Notes: generated by a model from the letters alone, not told the origin. Positions 34,045 through 42,238 are shown, counted from the first letter of the stretch. The stretch is 64,000 nt of DNA from Desulfosarcina alkanivorans (GCF_009688945.1 NZ_AP021874.1:6723501-6787500); one strand, 5' to 3'. Numbers and translations: made by a program.

Positions 34045-35130
34045 TCATCCTCCACAGGAAACGTATCCGCCGGCGCTTTTGGAACCGGCTTCCGATTTCT
34101 TCTGATTCGCCACTGAGGCTCCCTTGGAGACGATTTGCGCACTCGCCCCGGGCAATCCGCCCACCAGTTGGTGGGCTTGTATCTCAACCGGAAAGAAGAG
34201 GCCGTTGTTGCCCCACTCGAACCAGGATGAATCATAAAGGGATACGTTTTCAAAACCCATCAGGCGCAGGATGAAATACGAAAACGACCCCCGGCGCCCG
34301 GAGTGACAATAGGTGATTACGCTGTGGTTAGGATCCAACCCGGCATACAGCGCCTGCAGGTCGGTGTAGGTCTTGACCGCCTTGCTTTTCCCATCGACCC
34401 AATTTTGTTTGTAGTCGATGTTGTAGGCCTTGGGTACATGGCCCGTTTTCAGGGGTTTGCCGTCCAGGCCCTCGTTGAGTTTAACGCCGAGGTATTCATC
34501 CGCTGAACGGACATCCAGGATCTGGTAAAAAGGATCTCCCAGTCGGGCCTGGATAAACGCGCCATCCGCCCAGCGATCCATGCGCAACTCCTGTACGGGC
34601 GCCTGGTAGAGTACCGGTTCGGCCGGGCGCGGCCCGGCATCGGTTTTAAAGCCGGCTTCAACCCAAGCTTCGATTCCACGCTCCAGAACCACCTTGCTGT
34701 CATGCCCCAATACATCCAGAATCCAGAAAAGATAGGACGAGGTGGCTCCGCCATCGCGGTCTACGGTATCATAAAGAACCACGGTGTCGCCTCGCGTGAT
34801 ACCGGCCTGGCCTAATATCGCCTGCGCCCGATCAACCCCGACAAAGACTCCGCCGATGCCTCGCGCCGTGGCCGGCTCCTGAAATTGTTTCCATTCCAGA
34901 TGGATCGCACCGGGAATGAAGACATCCTTGAGGTATTTCTTTTCCCGAACGTCAACGATGACCAGTTTGGGGTCGTTAATTCGGCTGTTCAGCCACTGGG
35001 CATCAGCCAGGAAGCTTTCATTGGGATAGCCCTTGGTTGTGACGCCCTGAGCTGAAACCAGAGCCCAAAACACGCCCAAGACCAACAGCACGGCAATGAT
35101 GCTGAATCGTATTGAATGCTTTTGTTTCAT
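34045..35130 (-). CDS. Exported tandem-rhodanese sulfurtransferase with C-terminal SCGG
   Basis: A 361-residue thiosulfate sulfurtransferase-type protein. It has an N-terminal signal or anchor helix (IIAVLLVLGVFWALVSA), an inactive first rhodanese domain (no Cys; YDTVDRDGGATSS in its loop) and a second domain whose active loop is CHSGRRGS, with Cys275. A Ser/Lys/Gly-rich tail ends GGYVSCGG (Cys359). That terminus recalls the GGCGG swinging arm of SoxY and could carry sulfur. The protein should act in the periplasm and pass sulfur to the YeeE/YedE pair. Strong ribosome site (GGGAGG). First gene of a four-gene operon. Confidence 0.9.
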   Translation of the reverse strand: MKQKHSIRFSIIAVLLVLGVFWALVSAQGVTTKGYPNESFLADAQWLNSRINDPKLVIVDVREKKYLKDVFIPGAIHLEWKQFQEPATARGIGGVFVGVDRAQAILGQAGITRGDTVVLYDTVDRDGGATSSYLFWILDVLGHDSKVVLERGIEAWVEAGFKTDAGPRPAEPVLYQAPVQELRMDRWADGAFIQARLGDPFYQILDVRSADEYLGVKLNEGLDGKPLKTGHVPKAYNIDYKQNWVDGKSKAVKTYTDLQALYAGLDPNHSVITYCHSGRRGSFSYFILRLMGFENVSLYDSSWFEWGNNGLFFPVEIQAHQLVGGLPGASAQIVSKGASVANQKKSEAGSKSAGGYVSCGG

Positions 35131-35597
35131 GATCCCGGTACCTCCCTTTAACGATCAATAATTTCAAGCAGGTGTGTAAATCATAGGCCTAAATGGTGTC
35201 CAGACCGCGATCCCGACGCGATTAAAAGTATTTCGGCCATGAACGAACAGCTTTCCCCATAGCGATTTCGGTTCAGGCTGGCTGTTGTTCGATCCCTTAG
35301 AAAAATATGTTCGGAATTCGGGTGTCTGAATTCGCCCCATGGCATCGACGTTTTCAATGCAGGAATCTGTCTCTCAAATGTACCGTATCGCATATTGGAA
35401 TCAATACCCCCTACCTGGATCTTAGAGAGCAATAATTGATACGTCAATCTAATCAGGACGACCACCACAACATCTTATGGCCCGCCGATATACAAAATAA
35501 CGACGTTTTCAACTCAACAATTCTTGTATTGATGCTTGAATCCAAAAGAACTCAACAATTCTTGCTATGTTCATAATCGATAAGGGACTTCCAAGCC
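35131..35597. other. AT-richer gap with a 16-bp direct repeat; promoter region of the sulfur operon
   Basis: The 467 bp upstream of the rhodanese gene hold two copies of AACTCAACAATTCTTG (35511-35526 and 35549-35564), 22 bp apart, and a repeated CGACGTTTTCAA (near 35345 and 35501). A 95-codon minus-strand frame at 35181-35468 has no family character or ribosome site, and I do not call it a gene. Confidence 0.4.
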
Positions 35598-35687
35598 ATA
35601 TAACGCAGAGTTCAGCGGCGGGCAGGGTTTGCCGAAGCGTCGCATTGCCGATGCGCCCCGCCCGTCCGCTGTAACGCCGGGTTTTAT
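35598..35687 (-). other. attC-like integron recombination site
   Basis: On the minus strand the site begins ATAAAAC, then CAGCGGACGGGCGGGG, an inner stem (GCATCGGCAATGC), then CCCTGCCCGCCGCTG and ends AACTCTGCGTTATAT. The two arms pair along 15 bp with one extrahelical base, as in attC sites, where such a base sets strand choice. It lies directly behind the stop of the solute-binding pseudogene (35700) and shares its end block with the site at 32211-32287. Two same-oriented sites make a cassette array likely. Confidence 0.65.
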
Positions 35688-35699
35688 TTTGATAGCTGA

Positions 35700-36419
35700 T
35701 TATTCGCTGCCACCAAACCTTTCTGCTATAAACCGAGCCCTTATCTTTTTTATCAGTCCTTCTTTTTCCATTTCCTCCAACGCGGCTGTAATTTCAGGCA
35801 TCAGATGTCTGTTTTTCTTATGTCGGTAATGATAAAGCGGATAGCTTTCTATGGGAGGTTCCAGCGGTCTGATTCCGGGTATTTTCAACTGCTGCATCAC
35901 TTCCAGTCCGTTTACCCGTGTTATGACAATAATGTCAACTCTTCTCGCACCCAGAATTTTGAAAAGGCTCTCATTGCTGTTGACAGTAGTGGGATTCATT
36001 CCTGCGGTACCCCTGTCTGAGAAATTGATACCTCTCCGCACCCCGACTTTGTAAGGTTAGAGACGGTCCCATCCTTTAATCGCAAATTCCGTCTGCTTCG
36101 TGAAAACCATCCCTTCCTGTACGTTTACAGGTACGGGAACCATAAGCAGATTCGGACATTTCTCGGTTACGCCTGCTATCCGGTATAACTCACCGTCAGT
36201 CTCACCCGTGTTCGAGTAAACGAGCGATCTTAACCCCGGAAATGATCCGAAAACGGTTTCGATGCCGATTCGCCGATAGGTTTCCGCAACAGCTTTCCCG
36301 CTTATAAGTGCGTTGTTGGCCCCTTCGATTGTTGAAAATGTCAGTTTCTCTGCGGCTTGCAATGGAACAGCTATCAGAACGAGACACACTGCAAGCAGGA
36401 TAATTTTCTTCGTTTTCAC
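35700..36419 (-). pseudogene. Extracellular solute-binding protein (family 3) broken by an in-frame TAA
   Basis: A 240-codon reading frame: signal peptide (LLAVCLVLIAVPLQA), the binding-protein start LTFSTIEGANNALISGKAV, RRIGIETVFGSFPGLRSL, EGMVFTKQTEFAIKGWDRL, then TAA (36057-36059), then in the same frame PYKVGVRRGINFS, NESLFKILGARRVDIIVITR and a C-terminal helix. The normal continuation at this place is L-(K/Q)-PYKVG, so TAA is a one-base change from CAA or AAA. Apart from the stop the gene looks complete. It ends beside the attC-like site and begins at the edge of the recombinase remnant. Confidence 0.8.
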
Positions 36420-36421
36420 GA

Positions 36422-36865
36422 TTCTATCGGACCAAAAATCGGCAGGAGCGCCCCTTCGGCATCGGCGGCAACAGCCTCCAGGCCTTGCTGCACTGGCGCG
36501 AGCACCTTAAATTGATGCGTCATCGGAAAAATATCGTACCGGTGGAGAGCCGCTGCGTTTTTTGCAGGCTGAACGTCCAGCGGATCAAGCGATTCGACAG
36601 CGGCTGATACTCGGCTTGCCGCATTGCGGGAATAGAGGACTTGCATTATCATGATTTGCGGCATACGTTTTGTTCGCGTATCGTCCTACAGGGTGGTGAC
36701 CTGAAAGATGCCAAGGAGATGATCGGTCACAGTGACCTGTCGATGACCGACCGCTATACGCACCTGACCCTGAATCGTAAAAAAAAGCTGAGCCGCCGAC
36801 TGTCGGATTATTATAAAGACGATGGTAAACCGCTGGACGCAAACTCGGGTCCAGTGAGAAGTTGA
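36422..36865 (+). pseudogene. C-terminal part of a tyrosine recombinase with an in-frame TGA
   Basis: One frame gives TKNRQERPFGIGGNSLQAL, LMRHRKNIVPVESRCVFCRL, IKRFDSG, a TGA (36605-36607, where relatives have Trp, TGG), then CRIAGIEDLHYHDLRHTF, IGHSDLSMTDRYTHL. This is the catalytic half of a phage-type integrase with the HxxR, GH and Tyr residues. The N-terminal half is absent: homology starts at the border with the solute-binding pseudogene. It is not IntI-like; the extra IntI helix is not seen. Confidence 0.75.
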
Positions 36866-36961
36866 TGGCCGAACGGATTGGGTGTCATAAGTGAGCCGGC
36901 GACACAAAATGGCGAGTGAGGTACAGATTTGGCACACAAAGCCAAAAAACGCCCCAAAACG

Positions 36962-36998
36962 AAAAAAAGCGGTTTTCCCGTTTTGGGTAAGCCGCTTA
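36962..36998 (-). terminator. Likely original terminator of tRNA-Pro
   Basis: On the minus strand AAGCGG...CCGCTT encloses ACCC-AAAA-CGGG and is followed by a T-run. It lies just beyond the left att copy, so before the element inserted it would have stood some 10 bp behind the tRNA-Pro 3' end. Confidence 0.6.
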
Positions 36999-37008
36999 TT
37001 TCATAAAG

Positions 37009-37064
<56 letters not shown>

Positions 37065-37239
37065 AAATAGTCAGTTTTCACCCGCTTTCACCCACCCCCC
37101 TATTGTAGTAAAACACATTGACATAACAGCAAAAATTTACTATAATACACTTCATCAGGTTTCATCCAAATACCCCATAATAAGGGCCTATATTGTACCC
37201 AAATTTGTACCCAAAAAAAGTGAAAGGATTCAATGAATC

Positions 37240-38451
37240 ATGGCACTTACAGAATTAGCGGTTAAAAAATTGGGTAAAAAAAGCAGGCGATACGAGGTTT
37301 TAGACGGCGGTGGGCTTTACGTCCGGGTGGCTCCATCCGGGTTAAAAACGTGGGTTTTCCGGTATCAATTCGACGGCAGACCACGGCGAATGACTATCGG
37401 GAAGTGGCCGGGCGTTGGCGTTGCATCGGCGCGGGAAAAGTACAGCCAAGCCCTTCAGGATGTCCAGAACGGTATTGATCCGGGCCGGAAGGCGCAAGAG
37501 GCCAAAGCAGCATTAAAAGCCGCTCCAACCTTTTCAGATTTGCTTGATGAGCACTGGGAAATCGAACTCAAGCACAAAAAATCGGGGTTACAAACAAAAA
37601 AGCTAATTGAAAAAAACGCCATGCCAACGTGGGGCAACTGGAAGGTGGCCGACATAAAACGGCGGCACATCGTTATTCTGTTGGATAAAATTGCACAACG
37701 CGCACCGATAACCCGGAACCGTGTCCATGGCGCACTGTCGAGGCTGTTTAATTTCGCTGCGGAGCGTGGCGTGATAGACGATTCACCCTGTACCCGGATA
37801 AAGAAGCTGCCGGAAAAGGGCAGGGACCGTGTTTTGACTGATGATGAAATCCGCTTGCTGTGGACGGCGCTTGACCTTGAAAACAAAGATTTTGACATCT
37901 ACAAACCCACCAAACTTGCAATAAAGCTGATACTGCTTACCGGACAAAGGCCGGGGGAAGTTTGCGGCATGAGGTGGTCTGAGATCGTCGATGACGTATG
38001 GATTATTCCCCCTGAGAGGCGTAAAACCGCCGATGAAAATAAAATCCCGATACTGCCAATGGCTAAAGAGGTTCTTAACCAAGCAGGGATCTTTTCCGCT
38101 GATTCTGAATACGTTTTCCAATCTTCCTACAAACCGGAAAAATCTATGACCCGCCATGCACTTACAAGAGCGATTGCCCGGCACTGGTCAGAAATGGAAA
38201 TTGATGAAAAATTCACCCCTCATGACTTGCGGCGGACCCTTCGAACCCGGCTGGCTGAATTGAAGGTTGATGACATCGTTGGTGAAAAAATATTGGGCCA
38301 TCGGCTTCAGGGAGTGTTGGGCACTTACAACCGTCACGAGTATATGGATGAAAAGCGCGGAGGGCTTTTAAAATGGGAGGCGAAAATATCCGCGATTGTC
38401 GGTGATGGACAGAAAAATAATGTTATTCAGTTTGCCAGAAAGGGTGTGTGA
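37240..38451 (+). CDS. P4-type tyrosine recombinase (integrase) of the tRNA-Pro element
   Basis: A 403-residue integrase with an N-terminal DUF4102 arm-binding domain (LTELAVKKLGKKSRRYEVLD, GGGLYVRVAPSG, WVFRYQFDGRPRRMTIG), a core-binding domain and a catalytic domain with the first Arg in TGQRPGEVCG, HDLRRTLRTRL, the GH in KILGHRL and the Tyr nucleophile in LGTYNRHEY. It lies 175 bp inside the left att site and would cut and join at the tRNA-Pro 3' end. It overlaps the next gene by 1 bp (TGATG). Confidence 0.95.
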   Translation: MALTELAVKKLGKKSRRYEVLDGGGLYVRVAPSGLKTWVFRYQFDGRPRRMTIGKWPGVGVASAREKYSQALQDVQNGIDPGRKAQEAKAALKAAPTFSDLLDEHWEIELKHKKSGLQTKKLIEKNAMPTWGNWKVADIKRRHIVILLDKIAQRAPITRNRVHGALSRLFNFAAERGVIDDSPCTRIKKLPEKGRDRVLTDDEIRLLWTALDLENKDFDIYKPTKLAIKLILLTGQRPGEVCGMRWSEIVDDVWIIPPERRKTADENKIPILPMAKEVLNQAGIFSADSEYVFQSSYKPEKSMTRHALTRAIARHWSEMEIDEKFTPHDLRRTLRTRLAELKVDDIVGEKILGHRLQGVLGTYNRHEYMDEKRGGLLKWEAKISAIVGDGQKNNVIQFARKGV

Positions 38452-39083
38452 TGGAATCAAAGGGCCGTGAAGGAAAATCAATCGTTTCGAACAATGCATA
38501 CGAATATGCAAACCTGCCAACCCGTGAAGATGCATTCAAGGATGGTGAGGTTAAGAGTGCAATTGAAAATATAATGTACTTTTCGATGTTAAACGAAGAG
38601 GACAGCCTACAAAGGGATTTTATCTACAATTATGACAAGTATCAATTGTCGATCCTTATTGATGAGATGGCGGATATTGCAACAAAATGGGCAACCGCGT
38701 TTGCTAAAAAAAAGAAACCCGGCCCAAAGAAAGCCAACCTGCCACAAGATTCTATGCCTCTTGTTAAGGAGGCAAAAAAACAAATTGCTCTACTATATGG
38801 AATAATAAAGCGAGATGTTGGACTTTCGACGGGTCGACGAACTAAGTACAGAAGCGATGAAACTCGTATTCAAGATTCTATAACAGCGGTTTTGGGTTAT
38901 TTTGATAAGAATGAATCGTCGTTCCCCCATATTGATAGAGATTTATTGGAGGATAGAAGCTTATACATATGGGGGCAACCGAAACGGGATTTCGGTTCAA
39001 GGCTTTTGGCAAAAATTATAGAGAGGCGGAAGTGGGCTACGAAGGTTGCCGCAATTAAATTTTGGGGGAATAGTGCTAAGTAG
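38451..39083 (+). CDS. Hypothetical protein downstream of integrase
   Basis: A 210-residue soluble protein of unknown function. It has a lysine-rich patch (FAKKKKPGPKKA) in the middle and helical flanks; no family recognised. ATG at 38451 overlaps the integrase stop, so translation is coupled, and a clear terminator follows at 39110. Low-GC codon use matches the rest of the element. It could be an accessory factor for integration or a passenger gene. Confidence 0.7.
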   Translation: MESKGREGKSIVSNNAYEYANLPTREDAFKDGEVKSAIENIMYFSMLNEEDSLQRDFIYNYDKYQLSILIDEMADIATKWATAFAKKKKPGPKKANLPQDSMPLVKEAKKQIALLYGIIKRDVGLSTGRRTKYRSDETRIQDSITAVLGYFDKNESSFPHIDRDLLEDRSLYIWGQPKRDFGSRLLAKIIERRKWATKVAAIKFWGNSAK

Positions 39084-39109
39084 AATTTAATCAGGAAAAA
39101 ACTACTGAA

Positions 39110-39145
39110 GGCTCCACCTTTTTTTTAACTGGTGGGGCCTTTTTT
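39110..39145 (+). terminator. Intrinsic terminator of the integrase operon
   Basis: GGCTCCACC, a T-rich loop, GGTGGGGCC and six T residues; one G-T pair in a 9-bp stem. It separates the integrase operon from the AlpA-led operon. Confidence 0.8.
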
Positions 39146-39253
39146 ATTGGGAAAACGACAAATATTACTCGTGTTGTTACTACACTTTTGAAGTGTGATT
39201 AAATCGCCTCAAAGAAACTGAAAGACGGTTAAATTTTGGAGAAGGAGCGTGGA

Positions 39254-39433
39254 ATGAAAGTAATTCGATGGCCGGAACTAAAAGAAAAGTTGGGTGGCGT
39301 TTCATCTGTTAGTGTTTGGAGGTGGACCCGTGATGGTCTTTTCCCCAAGAGTCTAAAAATCGGGCCGAACACTGCCGGATGGATCGAATCGGAAGTTGAT
39401 GATTTTTTGGCTCAGCGGGCGGCAGAACGATGA
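39254..39433 (+). CDS. AlpA-family DNA-binding regulator
   Basis: A 59-residue winged-helix protein of the AlpA/excisionase type: VIRWPELKEKLGGVSSVSVW, then RDGLFPKSLKIGP and the wing IESEVDDFLAQRAAER. Such proteins bind near att sites or promoters and direct excision or control the integrase in P4-like elements. ATG at 39254 with GAAGGAG upstream; the TTG at 39236 is less likely. It overlaps the next gene by ATGA. Confidence 0.85.
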   Translation: MKVIRWPELKEKLGGVSSVSVWRWTRDGLFPKSLKIGPNTAGWIESEVDDFLAQRAAER

Positions 39434-39927
39434 TGGGCTGCAAGGTATGCGGTAGAGAACCGGCAAAGTCATACCGCGACGCAGTGCCACCGGTGGCAGT
39501 TTTCACTTGTTCGCAGTGTCTTCAGGACGCTGCCGATGTTGGCGCTGCCACCAAAAAAGTGCGTGAGCGTCTTTTCACCCAAGCCGCATTTATCCACGAG
39601 GTATGGGACCAAGATAATGCCAGAGCAAAATATTTGATGGATCTTGCCCGGCAAAAAATGGACCGGCGGCTTTGCATCAGGATACGGGACCAGGTTTCAG
39701 ATTTGAAACTCCGCCAGAGATGGCTTGCTGCTCGATACGACGGAACGACATTGCCCCGGACAACGCAGGCAGTGAAACAGCTCTTTGAAAGAGAGTTCAA
39801 CCGGTCGTATCCGAATGGGGTCAGTGACATTGACCCCGACCACAACCAAACGCACGAATATCAAGCCTTCCCCGATTCAAAAACACGGGTTCTGGGTAGT
39901 TCGACGAAAGAGGCTCTTTTGACCTGA
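39430..39927 (+). CDS. Hypothetical Cys-pair protein
   Basis: A 165-residue protein. It opens with CKVCGREP and, 20 residues on, CSQCLQDA, a four-Cys zinc finger, followed by a helical, basic middle. No family recognised. It is coupled to the AlpA gene by a 4-bp overlap, so it may be a DNA-binding partner or replication factor of the element. Confidence 0.65.
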   Translation: MMGCKVCGREPAKSYRDAVPPVAVFTCSQCLQDAADVGAATKKVRERLFTQAAFIHEVWDQDNARAKYLMDLARQKMDRRLCIRIRDQVSDLKLRQRWLAARYDGTTLPRTTQAVKQLFEREFNRSYPNGVSDIDPDHNQTHEYQAFPDSKTRVLGSSTKEALLT

Positions 39928-40062
39928 AATAACGATTTTGCCCGGCGCTGTGTTTCCCCGTTTTCCACAGTGAAAAATCCCAGATGGGGTCTGGGTCGGG
40001 CAACCCCAAAAAAGCGGGATGCGGTTAATCTGATCCATGAGGGGGATCATAAGCGGGGATAA

Positions 40063-40473
40063 ATGAAAGAGTATCGTTTTGCAGAGGGCTACAAGCCGCG
40101 CCTGCCCAACGGAGAATATGAAGCGCAATGCATCAGGTACGACAATAAATTTGTATTGGGGAAAACGAAAAAATTATTCCTCCACTTCAAAATTATTGAG
40201 CAGGGAGAACACAACGGCAAGGTGATATTTATGGCATTCAACATGCGGTATGACGACAAGATCAAGCAGGGATCGAAGTATTTCAAGACTTGGTGCATGG
40301 TCAACCATTGGAACCTGCCCAGCCGCAATGCCAAACTGTCACCCCGATTGTTTTCGAACAAAATATACAAGGTCAAAACCAGAACAGTGAAACCCGAACA
40401 CAACAAGAAGCAGATGCCGGAGCCGTTTTGGTACTCGGTAGTTGATGAAATTGTGGAGGTGGTGGCCGGATGA
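40063..40473 (+). CDS. Hypothetical phage-type protein (DUF669-like)
   Basis: A 136-residue beta-rich protein: LPNGEYEAQCIRYDNKFVLG, KLFLHFKII, VIFMAFNMRYDDKI. The opening and the length recall phage DUF669-type proteins coded near recombination and replication genes; I hold this weakly. It overlaps the next frame by ATGA. It may bind single-stranded DNA. Confidence 0.6.
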   Translation: MKEYRFAEGYKPRLPNGEYEAQCIRYDNKFVLGKTKKLFLHFKIIEQGEHNGKVIFMAFNMRYDDKIKQGSKYFKTWCMVNHWNLPSRNAKLSPRLFSNKIYKVKTRTVKPEHNKKQMPEPFWYSVVDEIVEVVAG

Positions 40474-40712
40474 TTCTGCACCACAACCTTAACCACAACC
40501 ACAACCAGAACCAATACCCATACCAATACCAACTTGGGCTTGGGAGAAAACCAACAGCGGCGTGCGTCTACGGCCAAAAAGATGTCAGGAAAACGCATTC
40601 AAGCTTGGGGGTCCCTTCACAGTTGATACCCCCACTTCACACACACAGTCAAACTACTTCAACTGCCCGGGCCGGTCTTCGGACCGGTTCCGGGGAAGGG
40701 CTTTTCCATTGA
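40470..40712 (+). CDS. Doubtful low-complexity ORF (His/Asn/Gln-rich)
   Basis: An 80-codon frame that starts at an ATGA overlap with the preceding gene. The first 20 residues are almost only His, Asn, Gln, Tyr and Leu because the DNA is a CA-rich tract of imperfect AACCAC repeats (40481-40533). The remainder has no family character. The coupling argues for translation; the composition argues that the DNA tract itself is the functional item. Confidence 0.25.
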   Translation: MILHHNLNHNHNQNQYPYQYQLGLGRKPTAACVYGQKDVRKTHSSLGVPSQLIPPLHTHSQTTSTARAGLRTGSGEGLFH

Positions 40713-40780
40713 CAGTGAACTCTCCATCGAATCGTGCTGATGTTGGTGAAACTTACAAAACTGTAAGGAGGCGGTAAAAA

Positions 40781-40996
40781 GTGGCTTGGACCAGAGACGA
40801 CAACCCCGAAGTTGAGGTTAACGGTGATTTCAGCAAGGCCCTACGTTTATTCCGTAAGCGTGTTGACCGTGCAAATATTTATTCACTCCTTGGACGCCGG
40901 CGGGTCGGAGTGAGCAAAAGCGGGGTCAGACGATTGAAGGAAAAAAAGGCGTTGAAACGCCGGATGCGCGTTGAAGAGAGAAGATTCAGACATTAA
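40781..40996 (+). CDS. bS21-like ribosomal protein homologue carried by the element
   Basis: A 71-residue, very basic protein. EVNGDFSKALRLFRKRVDRA matches the FDVALRRFKR-type start of bacterial ribosomal protein bS21, followed by a GRRR segment and a long Arg/Lys helix ending RMRVEERRFRH. Host S21 binds the 30S platform near the anti-Shine-Dalgarno sequence; phage-borne bS21 copies are known from large phage genomes and are thought to bias translation. It starts at GTG with a strong site (TAAGGAGG, 9 bp spacing). Confidence 0.65.
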   Translation: MAWTRDDNPEVEVNGDFSKALRLFRKRVDRANIYSLLGRRRVGVSKSGVRRLKEKKALKRRMRVEERRFRH

Positions 40997-41017
40997 CCCA
41001 AATTAAGGAAAAGCGGC

Positions 41018-41536
41018 ATGGTGTATTACGATCGAGTAAAAACTGAAGAGGAAATTGCTCGTGCTGTAGAGACGACCACGAGGAATTTAGACCACCTGCT
41101 TAGGAGTCGGGACAACATCGAACGCCAAGAGGACATGGTTCTGGCAGAACGGGGGCGACTGGTAGAGAACCGGGCCAAGGTCGGGACGCTGACAGAGGAA
41201 GAAATCATTATTGGCCGAATCTGCGGGACGCTTGAGGATCTTCCCGAGGAAACCTTGCCGAGTCTTCGGAAACTTGACAGCGATATAGCCGACTGCGACC
41301 GGGCCCTTGCCTACCTCCAAAAACAGAAACAGCCAATCTTGGAGGAAATCCCCAAGGCTGCCGCCGAGAAAGAAAACTGGCAGGGTGATTTAGAATATGT
41401 AGTGGCCCGAAGACAATTTATAAAGCGTGTGGCTTGCGGGACAGTAACCACTGAAGCCCGAAACAGGTTTAAAGCGGCAGCCGGGGCCGTGGGAAAAGAA
41501 CACGCCGCCTATGAAATCCTGTCAGAGATAGCATGA
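41018..41536 (+). CDS. Hypothetical coiled-coil protein
   Basis: A 172-residue protein, rich in Glu, Arg, Leu and Lys, with long helices over most of its length (EEEIARAVETTTRNLDHLL, LDSDIADCDRALAYLQKQ). A coiled coil is likely. No family recognised. It has an AAGGAAAAG ribosome site and overlaps the next gene by ATGA, in a run of four linked genes. Confidence 0.68.
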   Translation: MVYYDRVKTEEEIARAVETTTRNLDHLLRSRDNIERQEDMVLAERGRLVENRAKVGTLTEEEIIIGRICGTLEDLPEETLPSLRKLDSDIADCDRALAYLQKQKQPILEEIPKAAAEKENWQGDLEYVVARRQFIKRVACGTVTTEARNRFKAAAGAVGKEHAAYEILSEIA

Positions 41537-41724
41537 GGCCCCCGGAGCTATACAGGCAACGACGGCAAGTGTTTGTCGAGGCGCTTAAAAATAACGCGCT
41601 GAACATAGATATTATCAAACGGACGCTGGTTGCCGCAGTCAGGGCCGGGAAATGGGCAGAACGTGATTTTGACAAATTATTTGAACAGATATTCGTTGTT
41701 TATGAGGATTTGAAACATGAGTAA
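41533..41724 (+). CDS. Small hypothetical protein
   Basis: A 63-residue helical protein (YRQRRQVFVEALKNNALNID, AVRAGKWAERDFDKLFEQIF). Function unknown. It is linked on both sides: a 4-bp overlap with the coiled-coil gene and an 8-bp overlap with the HTH gene, which is strong support for it being translated. Confidence 0.62.
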   Translation: MRPPELYRQRRQVFVEALKNNALNIDIIKRTLVAAVRAGKWAERDFDKLFEQIFVVYEDLKHE

Positions 41725-42238
41725 ATCAAACGACACTCCCCTTGACGGAAACGGCAAGATTGACCTGTCCAAGGCGCTACGGATGCGGCTTGAGAACAAT
41801 CTGTCATATTCGGAAATAGGCAAGCAATTCGGGACCAGCAAACAGGCCGCATGGCAGGCGTTAAAGCCGTTTATAAAGATGCTGGGCGACCCTAAAGAGG
41901 TAGGGGCATATCGGGGCAACCGTGCGGGAATATTCGACGCTGCAACGCTGAAATTCCTCACACACGCTCTTGACCCGGCCAAACTAAAACAGGGGGGCGC
42001 GGCTGGTCTGGTTCGGGCCGCGTCCGAATTATATAAAATGCAGCGCCTTGAGACGGACCAGAGCACGGAGAACGTAGCCAATCATAACATCCAAGCGATG
42101 TCCGATGAAACCCGCGCCAGACTGGATGCCGTGCTTGCGGATGATTCCGAGACGGCAGCACCGGCACCAAGCCTTGATAGCCCGGTTCATTCCCACTTGA
42201 TCGGACAGGGTGAGGACGGGATTGAAGATGAATCCTGA
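41717..42238 (+). CDS. HTH DNA-binding protein, possible small terminase-like subunit
   Basis: A 173-residue protein. Residues 15-60 form a helix-turn-helix (SKALRMRLENNLSYSEIGKQ, then FGTSKQAAWQALKPF). The helical middle and acidic tail (ending DGIEDES) resemble small terminase subunits of phages in layout. No large terminase gene is present, so a satellite that redirects a helper's packaging is one reading; a plain regulator is another. Translation is coupled to the 63-residue gene. Confidence 0.6.
   Translation: MSKSNDTPLDGNGKIDLSKALRMRLENNLSYSEIGKQFGTSKQAAWQALKPFIKMLGDPKEVGAYRGNRAGIFDAATLKFLTHALDPAKLKQGGAAGLVRAASELYKMQRLETDQSTENVANHNIQAMSDETRARLDAVLADDSETAAPAPSLDSPVHSHLIGQGEDGIEDES

Noticed and set aside
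35181..35468. 95-codon minus-strand ORF
   Set aside because: No family character, no ribosome site, and it overlaps the likely promoter region of the rhodanese operon.
36057..36059. Stop-codon recoding (TAA as sense)
   Set aside because: Ordinary genes in the window end in TAA, and TAA is not used for pyrrolysine or selenocysteine; decay is simpler.
36605..36607. Selenocysteine at the TGA in the recombinase
   Set aside because: Relatives have Trp here, no SECIS-like hairpin follows closely, and the gene is truncated.
36416..36664. 82-codon minus-strand ORF
   Set aside because: It is antisense to the recombinase remnant, whose plus-strand frame carries clear motifs.
40089..40598. Minus-strand ORF with a Val-rich hydrophobic stretch
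   Set aside because: The poly-Val part is the complement of the CA-rich repeat tract and the rest is antisense to a real gene.
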